This document shows positions 50,336 through 62,709 of a stretch of DNA of 64,000 nucleotides, piece by piece. This stretch comes from Dysidea avara (taxonomy: Eukaryota; Porifera; Demospongiae; Dictyoceratida; Dysideidae), in contig NC_089279.1 of NCBI RefSeq assembly GCF_963678975.1, positions 26,956,004-27,020,003 of the forward strand, written 5' to 3'. The stretch's first letter is position 1. Each line of letters begins with the position of its first letter. The translations under genes were made by a program, and so were the position numbers. Under the pieces are notes generated by a model. That model was not told the DNA's origin, searched no databases, and was given only the letters and a program-made list of their open reading frames with translations.

Positions 50336-52564
50336 TTAATATTTTAAAACCTCGATTTTGCCTGCAGGGAAAGCTCCAAAATGAACAAAGACAATTTCAG
50401 TTTGTGCAGATTCGTTATGATCAAGGCTTGACCGCACACATGCAGTGCATGTGTTAAAGTTAAAATATAAAGTGCTTTCACAAAGAAAGCTCTGTACATT
50501 ACAACTGCAAACAGAAAACCAAATGGTAAATCACACATACTTAGCTATTATGCAATAATGAATATTAGGTAAAAGGAGTAAGCCACAAAATTGAGCCCTG
50601 AACTTTTCCTTTGTGCAAGTTTGTCCTTTTAAAGTATTAAAGAGGTCAATCATAACCACTCTGCCAGTTGCATTTGTTTATAAGAAGACAAAGTGATGTA
50701 GGAACATTAAAATTCCACTTATTAAGATAACAGAAGAATACCTTTGCTCAAAAGTAAATCTAGATCCAACAAACAGCAAATTGAATTCTGGAAAATAAAT
50801 CATCTGACCACAACATCAGTATTCTGAGATCAGTTGTTTGCAGTAAACAACATGATTACATAACCAGTGTACAGACATAGTAAAAATATATATTGTTACA
50901 AAAGAAATTGAGAATGCAAACTGATACTTGTACAGTTTCTTCATAGGAAGTAACTGCTAGACTACAACCCAGATTAACCATCAAGACATTTTTAGGAGAT
51001 AGCTCATCAGACAAAAAATCAAACTCCAAAGTTCATAGTTTGATGAATTAATTTAACAGCAACACCTCAGATCAATACCTAATAATCTAAGACAAATTTT
51101 ATATCCACGATGTGGCACAAACCTTTTAAACTTTGTCATAGCAACATGTGCTTCCCAGCTATTAAACAAACCAACTGATGTTATGCAACTGCACATAAGC
51201 TGGGGTTGGTTACCCACAGACATTTAATCAAAATTAACCACTTCACCTGAATCACCTCAAACAAGAATCTCATGGATCCAAGCAAGCAAGCACATGATGG
51301 CAGCTTTTATTTTTGACTATATATAAAAAGATCACTGAAAGTATAGATACAACTCAGATTTCAGAAAACATTCTACAGTGTGTTAGCTCATGAAACCAAC
51401 AAAGTTTACACTATGGCTATATATATACACAGTACAACTGTCAGTGTACTGGCTTCTACAGCAAGTACACAATTTTGTTTTCTTAGTTACATAATTCAAC
51501 TATATATACGTTCAACAAGCTGTACTCTGCAATGAACAAATCTATGCCGGTTAAAAAAAGCGCAAATCTGCCAGTTTGAAATTGATTAAATAACACACAG
51601 GAAAACTTTACAAACATTTTTTTTTTACATCAAATGCGTCTAAACTTGGAGAGTGTATACTGAACAAACAATCGCACCTTAAAATGGTAGCATAAACAAT
51701 TAATTATTGTCAACATTTCTTTATAACTTTGTAAGTGAACAACCTACAAAGGTCCAGTTTTCACTCTCTGATATAAACCATTCTTCACTCTCTTTATATA
51801 GTGTGGGGATATCCTTGAAGAGTAAATGGCTCAGGTTTGGCTTTGTTGTGCTGTTCCATTGTTCTGTATTATGTTATGGTTTTTTTGTTTTTTTTTGCAG
51901 TTGGTGAAAACCACCGAACTATTCGCAATAGAAATATTCGCAATAACTTGGTAGCTAGGACCTAGGACTAGTAGAGAATATACAAGAAATTAGCACTTGA
52001 TAGTAAGAAAACCACATATTTTACTCCTTGTTTAATCCATATACTACTATTCTCGTTGTATTACCGTTTATGTTACGCATACCTCAATATCGATAATAAA
52101 TATGCATCAATAAATACTGTCTATGGCCTATGGTGGTGACAAACACTTCAGTCAGCTTTTAGCATGGAAAGCACCTTTTATAGCGAGCTACTAGATTAAC
52201 TAAATGCTTTTAAAAAGTTATGTATCTCAGACCATTATCTATATTTTAAAAATGAATTTTCGGTCAATATTTTGATTAACAGTATAACAGTGTGTAAAAC
52301 GGAAACACTGAAACACATTACTGGGGAACATATCCAATAAAGCCACACTCTATTCTTTCTACACATAACCTGTGAAGTAGCTAGCAATACAATTAATTAA
52401 TTCTTTAATGTACACCCCTCATGTATATTCAAATTATAGTCAGGTGTAGCTAAGCTTACTCACCAGTGTATATATAGTTGATCAGAAAGAATCAGTAGCT
52501 TTACTGCCCTCTCAAAACCACCCACTGGGTCTTCACTTGTTGTAGCTAATAGATAACTGGCCAT
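50336..52564 (-). CDS. Five-exon gene of unknown function, 171-residue protein
   Basis: Minus-strand exons, in order: 52464-52564, 51079-51158, 50742-50787, 50541-50660 and 50336-50504. Donors and acceptors are GT-AG and phases (2, 1, 2, 2) agree at every junction, giving 172 codons with the stop. The protein begins MASYLLATTSEDPVGG, has a basic middle (HVAMTKFKRFVPHRGYK) and an amphipathic part (LLFVGSRFTFEQRVVMIDLF), then a Cys-containing tail. No signal peptide or named domain is recognised. The last exon is open in two frames; the chosen one follows the better donor (gtatgt). A CpG-rich promoter-like region lies upstream at 52690-52860. Confidence 0.5.
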
Positions 52565-52689
52565 TTCCTCTACTACAGTGCACTTCGAGACCGCAGCTAA
52601 CACGCCAGAGGTGATTCTGTTTCTATGTTAGCTTTCCCCTTGGTTTCTGAAATCACTCTCCACAAAAAAACTGACAATTTCAAAATAAC

Positions 52690-52860
52690 GCTGAACTTCA
52701 GACCGCCGATGCTATAATATAGTGACGGCACGTGGAAAGTCTGCGCGTGAAGCACACTTCGATGTGATGTGACCGAACTTCGATGTGATGGATGTGACCG
52801 AACTTCGCTCCTTACGTAATGTGGCTATGCAATGGTTCGTAAGAATACGGAATTACGGAA
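52690..52860 (-). promoter_or_regulatory. CpG-containing promoter-like region with repeated 25-bp motif
   Basis: It contains cacgtg-like gcacgtgg, two tandem copies of cttcgatgtgatg..tgaccgaa (about 52758-52805) and the palindrome TTACGTAA (about 52813). It lies 130-300 bases upstream of the minus-strand ATG at 52564. A promoter role is inferred from composition and position. Confidence 0.4.
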
Positions 52861-52864
52861 AGTA

Positions 52865-54998
52865 ACCGCATCTATTGTACATGAGATTTACGAAGACTGC
52901 AAGTGTATTATTCTTCACGTGAGAGTCAAAGGGTACCTATATAAAATCTTGGTGTATAAACATCAATAAAAGCTTAGAGTTCGACAAGTACACATAAACT
53001 CAATAAGCCATAGAGATAGCGTACCCCTATACTATCTATGAATTTTAAAAAACGTGATCACTACATGTTTTGTGTAATGGACTTGATCACAAGTGATTTA
53101 TATGTTTTGGCGCATTATGCTATTAACATCTATACAGTAGTATGTAAATGCCAGTAAAGTTGATGGCAAGTCTCCACCATCACACACTTTGCTAGGTTAC
53201 TATTTAGCCTTCTTTTTGGCTCATGTCTTTATGATAGTAACGATCCACTGCACAACTAACATGCACCATACCCACATGGCCAGCGATAGGAACCTCAACC
53301 AGCAGCATTAAGTAGTGATATTAGATATATAGTATACCAGAGGTTCTATTCTGCATTTTAGTAGAAGTTGCAGCAATACCCAATGGCGGATCCAGGATGA
53401 GGCATTTAAGGCAAACCCCCCCCCTCCTCATTCAATCCCTCATCTTGTGGAGGAGCCAGGCACACTTCTGATTAAAATAGCTACTAACTGTATGCCAGGC
53501 CAAGAAATTCATGAAAATATGTACATTTTACTACAAATTCACCTGAAATCAAAGCAAACCAAAGTGAAACTAGCTGTGAAATTGTCACCCAGCACCTTAA
53601 TGTGTACTAAGCGCCTCTAAAATAATTATCGTGTTGCAGTTGTTTAAAACATTTAGAGCCTTTTAAAGACTTCACAACCATCTGAAAAGGACAAAATGGC
53701 AAAAATAAACAGTGAGACATTGCTAAAAGGTGATTATTTGCTGCTTCAAAATGCAGCACTAAACTAGAGAATCTGGCTCTCCCCAGCAAATTTAGCCTGT
53801 TTGTGCCCCTCCTCTTGCCAACTCCTGGATCTGCCCCTGATACCCAATACCCAACAGGTGTCTCTAACATAGATCACATCAACACTCAGTACAGAAACTG
53901 CATAAAACTAAATAGCTAGCTGGATCAGATGAGCCTGTATATTTAGACTCAATCAACAATTATTGTTTATGTTTACAGTAGGAGTGACGATGCATAGTGT
54001 TGTATTCTATAGCTACAATGTAATGAATGTATCCATAGGTTCTGACTTAATAACATATTGACATGAAGAAGGTACATATATGAGATTAAAAGAAATGTGC
54101 AGTAGTTGCTATTTGCAAGCCAAGGCAGATAGGTATAAGGTTGACATCATGTACGTATTTCTCATCATCTTCTGTAACACCAGGCTGATGAGGTGAAGAG
54201 TTTCATCCCCTCTGTGGCTACATTGTTGGCTCAAAATGTGCATTTAAAGCAATAAACATTTGTTTCTGTACAGGTATGACATACGACTTATTGGCTGTAC
54301 TGCAAGGGGATGGACTGATCTTCTCAGGGAGCTTCTCAGATATATTTAATCTAGGAACTTAAAAGTAGACAATTGAACTCCTATAGCTACTAACATAAAA
54401 AATTCTCTCATGCACTTGTTTAGCATGAACAACATAGGAATATCCACTCTGCTAGAAAACATTTCAGCAGGTACAAAATGGTATGCATAAAATGCTTTGA
54501 TCTTTGGGAGATAAAGGATCTTTAAGAAATCCACTAAGAGTCCTCTGGGAGGGTTCCCTAACTTAAAGTCTAAAATGGTTAGACACTTCTTAGCAGATAT
54601 GATCTGCATAGTTCATAGAGTTCCAACACACTCCACATCTCAAAAAATAATCATTGTAGGACTACGTACTAAAATTATGGCCCAAACACTGAATTATCAT
54701 TTATTATCAACTTTTCCAGTTATATAGGCACTGGAAGGTGAACACAGAAGACAGATCCTGTACAAGGTGTTTACCACCAGCTTAGGGGCTTACATGCAGA
54801 ATCAAGAAAACTGGAAGCACCACAATTACTAGAAGTATTATTTAAAGTGTTATCATAAATGATGGCTCATCTTAGTAGCTAATAGCCACACACAGAGTGC
54901 AGTGTTGGGGATGAGAGTTTTTACTTCTGATAAAATTAATTTTGGTTACTTCTTATTGATTCGAAGAACAGTTTATAGCCTTTCTCCACCTATTCATT
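52865..54998. other. Intergenic, with one MITE, no gene recognised
   Basis: AT-rich DNA. The part around 54470-54560 resembles 14336-14460 of the duplication (words ggtatgcataaaat and tttgatctttgg), and 54730-54780 resembles 28155-28200, so these are dispersed repeats older than the duplication. Open frames here lack splice or domain support. Confidence 0.5.
53381..53839. mobile_element. 459-bp relative of the CAGGGGCGGATC element, 5-bp target duplication ATACC
   Basis: The left end caatggcggatccagga and the right end tcctggatctgcccctg are inverted repeats of the same family as 41882-42781. ATACC flanks both sides (53376-53380 and 53840-53844). The left end carries substitutions. There is no transposase frame. 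Confidence 0.8.
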
Positions 54999-55006
54999 GC
55001 CTATAA

Positions 55007-55554
55007 CAGCGTTGAAACCGGGTCACTACTGCTGACCCGGATGACCCACTGACCCCGATTAATTAAAGCCGAGGCGTGCGATAAGAGCTATGTTTCGGCT
55101 AATCTCGAGCGAGCGAGACTACGTTTAGAGCGTTCGATTCGTGTTGAGTAAACAGAGGCAGATCCAGACTTTTAGAATTGCAACTTCAGCCGAGCTGTAG
55201 GTTGAAGACCAAAAAAAAAAAAAAGGTCATCACCTACTAACAATAGCTACCCCTCACCATAGATACCCTCAGTTTTCGTGCTACATACTGCACTTACTAA
55301 TGAATGGGCGTGGCTGAGCGTATGTTTGTAACGCGATAAGTGGGCGTGGCTCACGAAATAGCTATGCGATAGCATTTATACGTTTCCACGTCGTCAAACG
55401 AACAATTTCGTTTCTCACGTGATCCAATCCGGGCCAGACCCGGATAATTTGTAAACCGGGTCAGACCCGGATGACCCGGAGAAAATGTGACCCGGTTGAC
55501 CCGGAGAAAATGTGACCCGGTTGACCCGGATGACCCGACCCGGTTTCAACGCTG
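55007..55554. mobile_element. hAT-type MITE, 548 bp, with 8-bp target duplication GCCTATAA
   Basis: Terminal inverted repeats CAGCGTTGAAACCGGGTC fit the CAGNG start common in hAT elements. GCCTATAA flanks both ends (54999-55006 and 55555-55562). Subterminal regions are built from repeats of tgacccggatgacccgg. The interior has an A-run near 55208-55225 and is GC-richer than its surroundings. No transposase is present. Confidence 0.92.
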
Positions 55555-55562
55555 GCCTATAA

Positions 55563-56062
55563 TGTTTAAGATGCAATTATGCCTGCATGTACCTTTTATT
55601 AACTACATACTACCTAATAACATTCTCCATAAATCTACCCCTCTATCAAATGTTCATACGTTGGTACAGCACTATAATTATGTTGCTCATGTGCTGGTAC
55701 ATGTTGGTGGCATTGCTGCAAGAGACATGTAAACCGCCCTGTTCTTTCATTGGGAACCACCGTTGCTATTAATAATCTAATTTTTATTTGGCTATATGTT
55801 AGTTTACATGCATTGTGCACATTACTCCACCTCCAATACATAAATTTGTCTCTGTTACTATTAGTGCCTTTATTCATATATAATTCCTACTCCATCACAT
55901 TCACCTAAGCAGACAGTAAAAGCATACTTCATAGAATATCTACATTTGAGGTCAAAGACATCTGTTGATACTATAACTGTTTTAATTCTGTAGGTATTCC
56001 TTGCAATACAAATCTTAAAAGATACATCATAGCATAGCAATTCTAAAAAAAGTGCTTTTAAG
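55563..56062. other. Short gap before the 28-exon gene
   Basis: No exon or TATA box was recognised with confidence. It presumably contains the promoter and 5' leader of the gene starting at 56063, unless that gene has further upstream exons. Confidence 0.4.
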
Positions 56063-59000
56063 ATGGTCACATATCTTTTGACTACAAAGATTACTGCATT
56101 CTGTAGACAAAGCATTCCTACCAATACCCACTTCAAAACTTCAGGCTTGCATGAGGTTTCTCAACCATTGCCCATTGCTTCCTTATACTTGTCACCTCCA
56201 CAGTTTTATACTGCTCAGGAAAGTGTAAGTAGCTCTTGCTTGTTCTCAGTTACTCTACTGTCTTGTTTTGGCTTGAATTGAAAGTAGGGCACCAGTAACA
56301 TGTACAGAAAGAAGACAAAGAAAAGACAGTTAAGACTCTTGAGTGTGGCATCACTACGTGAACCATCTCCTGTGGACAATAGAGTGCATATAAGACAGGA
56401 CATCATTGATGAACTAGACATAATAAAATCAAGAGTAGATCAGGTAATTTACTATATATGTGACCGGATTTGCGAAAAGGTACCTTTTTCACACACAAAA
56501 TTTAACCCATTTTTTGAACTTTGAAACTTCATAACATTTTGATCATGGCATATAATTGTTTGAAATTTTCAACAAATGTAGCTACGGTATCTGGCTACAT
56601 TTTGATACTAAGAGCAAGGTAATTAGCATATGGAGTCAAGTGTTACAGCATTTTGTTTGATGGTATGTCAAATGTGTGGAAAAGGTACCTTTTCGCAAAT
56701 CCAGTCACATATATGCATGCATGTAAGTATCATTGTAAGGTATATTCATATTTCTAATTATTTTAGATACTTCAGAGTTTTGAGGAAGAGAGTGAACTAT
56801 CCATGGTACGCATGTCTCATAAAAAACATCAGCTTTATGTACTTCTTGTTATAGCCATTAAATTCAGCTGTGTCCATCCCTGTAAAGGTGAGAACCATGC
56901 ATGTTATATAGCTAGCTTCAAAAGGACAGACACTTTCAAGTGTTGTATGATTATATTTTCAAAAGACATTAGAAAGTCTCTTCAAACAACATGAAGCACT
57001 TGGAGCCAGAAGAGAAAAGGTATTAGCTATATAAAAATTATGAAAAATCAAACATTTTTATATCTTTATGTTGTGTGTATATAGGACCTATCTTCAGTGA
57101 AAGACGTGAGTGAGACAGCATGTGGCTATTTTAGGGTCTATGTATCTGTGTGTTTATTTAGTTTTTCAAGAAATGTTTAGAGCGATTTTTTGATGAGGTA
57201 TAGATGTACATCTAGTAGTTGTAAAATATGAGACATTATTGACTGCTACACTATAGGCTACAATCACAGAACTCAACTATAGTACTGGTGAACATCATAT
57301 ACCTGATATAAAGGAGTTTGTGTAAGTAATAAGCCTGTTTAAACCACTATAACATATAGCATATAGTTCTGCAGTTCAGAATGCACTCCAAATGGTGCAC
57401 CAGCTGAGAATTCTTAATGCTCAGCTAGTTGAGAAGATGTCAGATGCTCTTAAGTATGTCATTTTATATACTTAGCATGGCATGTTAACTGTCTTGCAAT
57501 GTAGAAGAAAAGATTTGCAGTCACAGTTTGGAAATGGTAATGGTTTACAAGTACATGATTGTACCACAAGGACATGTAAATATTCTATAGCAGGAGATAG
57601 AGGGATGCATAACACAGACCATATAATCACCATGTATACAAATGAGGCACTAAAGTGTGGCAGGTACATACTGTGGTATACTCATAGCTATTTACTTATG
57701 TACTTGCTTTACTTCAAAATGTATATGCATAGGTTGGAGAAAGCCATCAAAGGAATGACTGAGGTGAGCATTTTTTTACAACGGAATGCTATTTGCAAGT
57801 TTTGCAAACACATAGGAGGTTGAGAGTTTGAAGAATTACAACTCATATTTGATGCAAAAGAATGAAACTGACAAATCCAAACTATGTAAAATAGAAATTT
57901 CAAACAGAGAACTTAAAGCAGTTAGTGACTAAACAAAGGAATATTGCACATATCAATGATGTGAATATAATAGACTGTTCAAAAGCTGAGGACAGAACTT
58001 AACTCACTAAAACACAAAGCTGCAAGGGATGCAGCTATCTCTCAGGTATACAGTACATTAACATACGGTATTATTGTATTGCTGCTGCATGATGGTAAAT
58101 ATTTCTTACTATATAAACACTCTCATTTTCATGTGTAGCAAATCAACTACCAAACATCAAGACAGTTCAGTCCAGTAGATGAAAATGAGAATACACAAGC
58201 TACTCCACAAGCTGAACCACCCAGACAAACTGTAATAATTCCATCTACTAGCCAACAAAGAGAACAAAAAGAACAGGCTAGTTTAACTATAGCTGAATTT
58301 GTCAAAACATTGCTGGACGACCCATACTGTTACAGATACCATCTGGAGTTGTCTCTAAGAAGCAAACTGTAGTGAGTACACATACACTTACTATTTCTGG
58401 TTTACTGGTTATCCAATGTATACAGTCAGCAAAACATACATCTAGGCTTGTTGAACAACAACTTAACACCGTAGAAGAACTACTAATACAAGGACAGAAA
58501 AGGACAAATCTTGCTGAAAAAGAAATAGCAAATCTCGCCAACATGACTGATGAGACTTTGAACCATAAGGTATTGGTTAGTACTGAATGTGCACATGCAT
58601 GTAGCTAAGCTATGCACATATCATATATGTGTGCATGTTTCCCTTCATACTTTAGTACAGACAACAGTACAATTGTTTATGTGAAGCAGTGGATGTGATC
58701 ATCATTTTATTAGGAAGAGAAGGTACATAGCTACTCAATGGTGTGTACACTATTAGTGATCATATACATGTGCACCTAAAGGATCAGATAAACTGTTGAG
58801 AGTTTTAAACAATGCTACTCCAAGTAATGTTTTTGGGGATAAGGTAAGCCACATGTTGCACAACATTTAGTATGCAAGATATCTTTGCCTATGTCTACAT
58901 GTACAGCTGAAGTGATTTTCTAGAAGTTATTCTACACTGCTAATTCTATTTGAATTTTTTACAGAAACAGGCTATTCCAATCAATGAATTGGCTGATATC

Positions 59001-60581
59001 ATGAAAAGTGGTTAGTACACATTACAGTACTATACAGCATATTGCATGCTATTAAAATGTTGCATGATTTCAAACTATGTATATATACTTTAGCTGCCTC
59101 TAGAGTCATGTTAGAATTAAAGTTGTTCATTAAGCTGAAGGTAACAGCATACTATGAGTAATGATATGATGTCAGTGTGTGTACATTAGAGGAGACTAGC
59201 AGCCATACCATCATTGTCAAATAGAAAAACTTTGCTATCAAATGAGGAAGCTAAAAAGGTACATTTGGATAAACACATTTAATACATGATGCCTCATGAG
59301 AGAAAGTACACTTTGATAGAATATCACTGAACTACAAAAATGGCTGGACAAAGAAGTGAAAGGAATTGATGAGGAAATTGCAGGATCTGTACAGCAGTAA
59401 GAGTAGCTAAATAAAGTGTTTTCCATCATAGATAATACACTTTATAGTTATGAAGAACACAAGAAGGAAATTGAAACTACACAAGCTGTATACTTTGATC
59501 AGCTATCAAAGAGGGTGAGTGTCTGTCATTATCTACACATGGAGAACTTATGAATCACCTGAAAGGTTGATGGCACTATTCAACAGTTATCCAAATCAAT
59601 GGAGAAGCTTGAGATGCCAGGTACAAACAGATATACAACAAAATTGGATTCACTTTACACGATATAATGCACAGATAACGTAGAGGTAATGTTGGGAAAT
59701 TTCATGACCACCATAGACCACGTAAATGACAATCCAGCATCCAAGAATAAACCTGTAAGCTATAAACTTTGTAATTTATGCACACAACATACATGTGCAA
59801 GCTTGTATCTGGCATGCTGCAAATATTATACAGTAATTCTTGAAATATATAGCACACAAATCCATTTGGTATGGAAACCATAGAAGAGAGTAAAGGTGGA
59901 ACAAATTCAGTAAAAGAAAATGCTAACTGGCTAAGCACACTCTCTATTCCAGGCTAGTAATGTATATACTAGATATGAATGGTGTACAGTGTGTTGTGTG
60001 TATACAGCAATTGATGTAATTAGGAAAAATGTGGCTGGTCACTTGAGGACAAAGGTATATATACACAAATAATTACATAATGACATGGTCTTTTCTACAC
60101 AGCATGGAGTCAACATTAGCTCAACCTCATGGAGGACACAGGCTTACAAGAAGAAGGAACAAAATTATCAAGAAAATGTACATGCATTCTAATATTGAAT
60201 GTATAGCTAAGTGATACGTTGTTTCTGTGTTTCTTTTGCTAGGCACCAACCAGGAAATTTCGAATGCCTTCATTAGCTCATTGTGTTGACTTCAGTGCAA
60301 ATAACTGCAGTAATAAACCACCTTCAAAATCACCTTCAGAAGCTATTCACTTTCCAAGTATACACAAAAAGCAACCAAGAAAGTTTTCAGAAATTCTTCA
60401 ACAGGTAATGAATCCTTATGCAACCAGGCATACTCCAGCTACAGCTAACGCCACAAGAATATTTGCTCACAAAGCATCTCAAAAGCAACAGAAGGCTCTT
60501 GTAACACATGCACTTCCACATGTAGAGAACACTGCTAAACTCACAGGAACAAAGCTGGAAGGGCCATGGCATGTGCACTGA
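56063..60581 (+). CDS. 28-exon coiled-coil protein, about 779 residues, family unknown
   Basis: Exons: 56063-56224, 56288-56443, 56767-56805, 56966-57019, 57085-57105, 57162-57197, 57257-57319, 57380-57453, 57505-57663, 57733-57763, 57816-57920, 57974-58045, 58139-58231, 58336-58371, 58426-58569, 58656-58722, 58782-58843, 58965-59010, 59094-59140, 59190-59258, 59320-59396, 59448-59514, 59566-59620, 59675-59754, 59889-59952, 60008-60054, 60103-60177, 60243-60581. All phases agree (2340 bases). Intron 25 (59953-60007) would start with GC. The exon 13 end is uncertain (58231 or 58300). The ATG at 56063 is the first after an in-frame stop. Long stretches are heptad-like (TVQKLRTELNSLKHKAAR; SRLVEQQLNTVEELL). 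The tail is basic and Ser/Pro-rich (KKQPRKFSEILQQ). There is no signal peptide or motor domain. A cytoskeletal or centrosomal role is only a guess. Confidence 0.6.
56453..56716. mobile_element. Small MITE in intron 2 of the coiled-coil gene
   Basis: About 40 bases starting tatatgtgaccggatttgcg are repeated inverted at the other end (ending gcaaatccagtcacatat). It lies wholly inside the 323-base intron 2 and explains why that intron is the longest in the gene. Confidence 0.75.
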
Positions 60582-61390
60582 TTACACAGTATTGTAATGT
60601 TTTCAAACTACATCCATATAATCATAGTATCTGAGTGTACCAAATAATTATTATGTTATAACATGATTTACCACTGTAAATAAGGTTAACAAAACAAGGG
60701 AGCCTTGGGTGTAGTTGGCGTTGAGTACTAGTTATTAGAGCTGGATCCCACAAATGTTAATCAATACTGTTGCACATGCAAAACAGCAATCACTCGATCT
60801 CTACTCGTGGCAGTAGGGACACTATTTAGAATTACTTATACTGAAGTCAGTCTTAAAGATTAAAGCTGTTGCAAATTGTCACCCTCCCACCCGCCCCTGA
60901 CTAATCACTGACATCCACCTTGACTCACCCAATGCAATCATGTGTGCTAGCACACTTGGTATAAATAAATTATTTCACATTTTGGTCACCCAGGGATGCA
61001 TGGCGCAGTAGTCAGGCTGCTTGATGCAACTGAGTACTGGCTATAACAATATAAATACAGCAGCTAACTTCCTCACTAGGGAAGATGCAGGTGCTTTTAA
61101 TACCTAGCATCTTGCAGTGTCCTGGGCTGCCCCATTTATCCACAAACTATGCATAGCTCTAATGCAATCCATATAGCTACTGGTAGTGCATGCAGGCAAA
61201 GTGGATGTAGGATATTAGCTGCTGTAATGTTTATATAAACTAGCATTCAACCTTCTGTTAAAGTTCTCTCTGTTATTGTACTCTTTTATGTCCTTTTGGT
61301 GTTTACTGCATGATCTGTTAAGGTATGCCAATAAAGTTTGAAGTCCTTTTGACAAAAAATGTTGTTTCATTTCCTACAAGTAGTGCAAAT
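60582..61390. other. 3' flank of the coiled-coil gene
   Basis: AATAAA occurs at about 60963 and, with a better spacer, at about 61331 (gccaataaagtttg); either could end the transcript. A tRNA-A-box-like tggcgcagtagtcagg lies near 61000 without a clear B box. No further exon was recognised. Confidence 0.4.
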
Positions 61391-62066
61391 TCACAGTAAT
61401 GTTACAGGCCCAACTACTGTTGTGGTCTTACAATTCAGTGACAAGCAAAGTGGAATCCTGCCAGCAATGTGGGTATATAATTTCTGCAATATGGGCATAC
61501 ACCTTATAAAGAAATAGAAACACATTTCAACTCAGAATGATATTTTTGCACTTTTAGCTTTGCACGTTTCACCCATTCATGCATCAGCACATAAGTAGCT
61601 TGATTGTTTTACAAGGCAGGTGACTATGAAGTTTAAGGCTTACTCTGCAATGTGCTTCTCTAGTATGCCATTCATAATGCCTAGTCCTTCATGTAAACGC
61701 TTGCTGATTAACTCAGGATACTGCAGTTAACACAGTCATGCATATATACTGTATAGATATGAACTGAGAGCTTTCTATATCATGGATAAGTTCTGTGAGT
61801 GTACAACTTTGCTATTTATCAATGTTGCATTATGACTCATATAAACAGTTATCACTTACGAAATGTTGCAAATACAGTGCAGAGCTGGTGCTGATAGCAG
61901 TTAGAGCTGTGAAATGAGTTATATATGAAAAATGTAGTATTCTGACACTACGTATGTATTTAGCACAGGAAAACTATTTGCTACCTTTTCCACCCTATAA
62001 TTAATTGTTTCAAGTTTCTTGTAGACCTCAAGCTGACTAAATGGTAAACCACCTTGATTGTCAGTT
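61391..62066 (-). CDS. Set of minus-strand coding exons, incomplete model
   Basis: Likely exons in order: 61985-62066 (TDNQGGLPFSQLEVYKKLE..VEK), 61860-61906 (LTAISTSSALYLQHF), 61644-61720 (YPELISKRLHEGLGIMN..), about 61521-61598 (YVLMHEWVKRAKLKVQKY) and 61391-61483 (KLYTHIAGRIPLC.. to a stop). Each has a splice acceptor and donor and reads like a helical protein. The second and third exons join in phase, but the first-to-second and third-to-fourth junctions are each off by one base. A missed small exon, a different splice site, an assembly error or a decaying gene could explain this. No start exon was found to the right. The family is not recognised. Confidence 0.4.
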
Positions 62067-62701
62067 CTTGTAAAGCTTTTTAGGGATCACTCAGCTTTAA
62101 GGTTACCATCTACACTTAATTAGCTGCAACACATCAATTATATTGTTTTGTAGTGAGAAATTTTAAATGAGGGAGTATCACATTTGTGTGGCATTAACAC
62201 TTTCCATTCCTACATGCAGAAGTGTGATTACAATAATGTGGTAATAGCATCACATGCTTACTGAAAGTATATTATTCTGTGATAGCACATGAGCACTTTA
62301 GAAGACTTTGTACTTGTGAACTCTTTTAACATCCTTAACTGATGTGATGAGTGAACAGTACACAATACTTATCATGTTTTTTATTGAGGGTATTAGTTGG
62401 GATGGTGACACATATGTGCTGTGGTAGCATATACTATACTGCAGCACAGGTCCTCATCACTGAAGCATATAGTTACATAAAAATATGCTAGTTTGTTATC
62501 AGAGTGATACATGGTAGAGACACAATGCACCTTAATAATTTGTCACATATCCTCAAGCTATTATAGCTACTCATACAGTGTGTATATTTAGAATCATTAG
62601 AATACTTGATTGAAAGTTGGCTCTATAGCTATCAGCTTGCTTACTAGCATAATTTAGTGTTGAAGGATGCAGCTATATAGCCCTGCCCTAGAAGTCCTTC
62701 C
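62067..62701. other. Upstream part of the minus-strand exon set, no exon assigned
   Basis: The first exon of the gene at 61391-62066 should lie here or be interrupted by the MITE that follows. No convincing start codon with a donor was found. Confidence 0.35.
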
Positions 62702-62709
62702 TATCCAAG

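Noticed and set aside
51896-51950. Plus-strand exon after a long tttttgcag acceptor
   Set aside because: The following frame is a repeated ttcgcaata word and the donor is weak; it overlaps the intron of the minus-strand gene.
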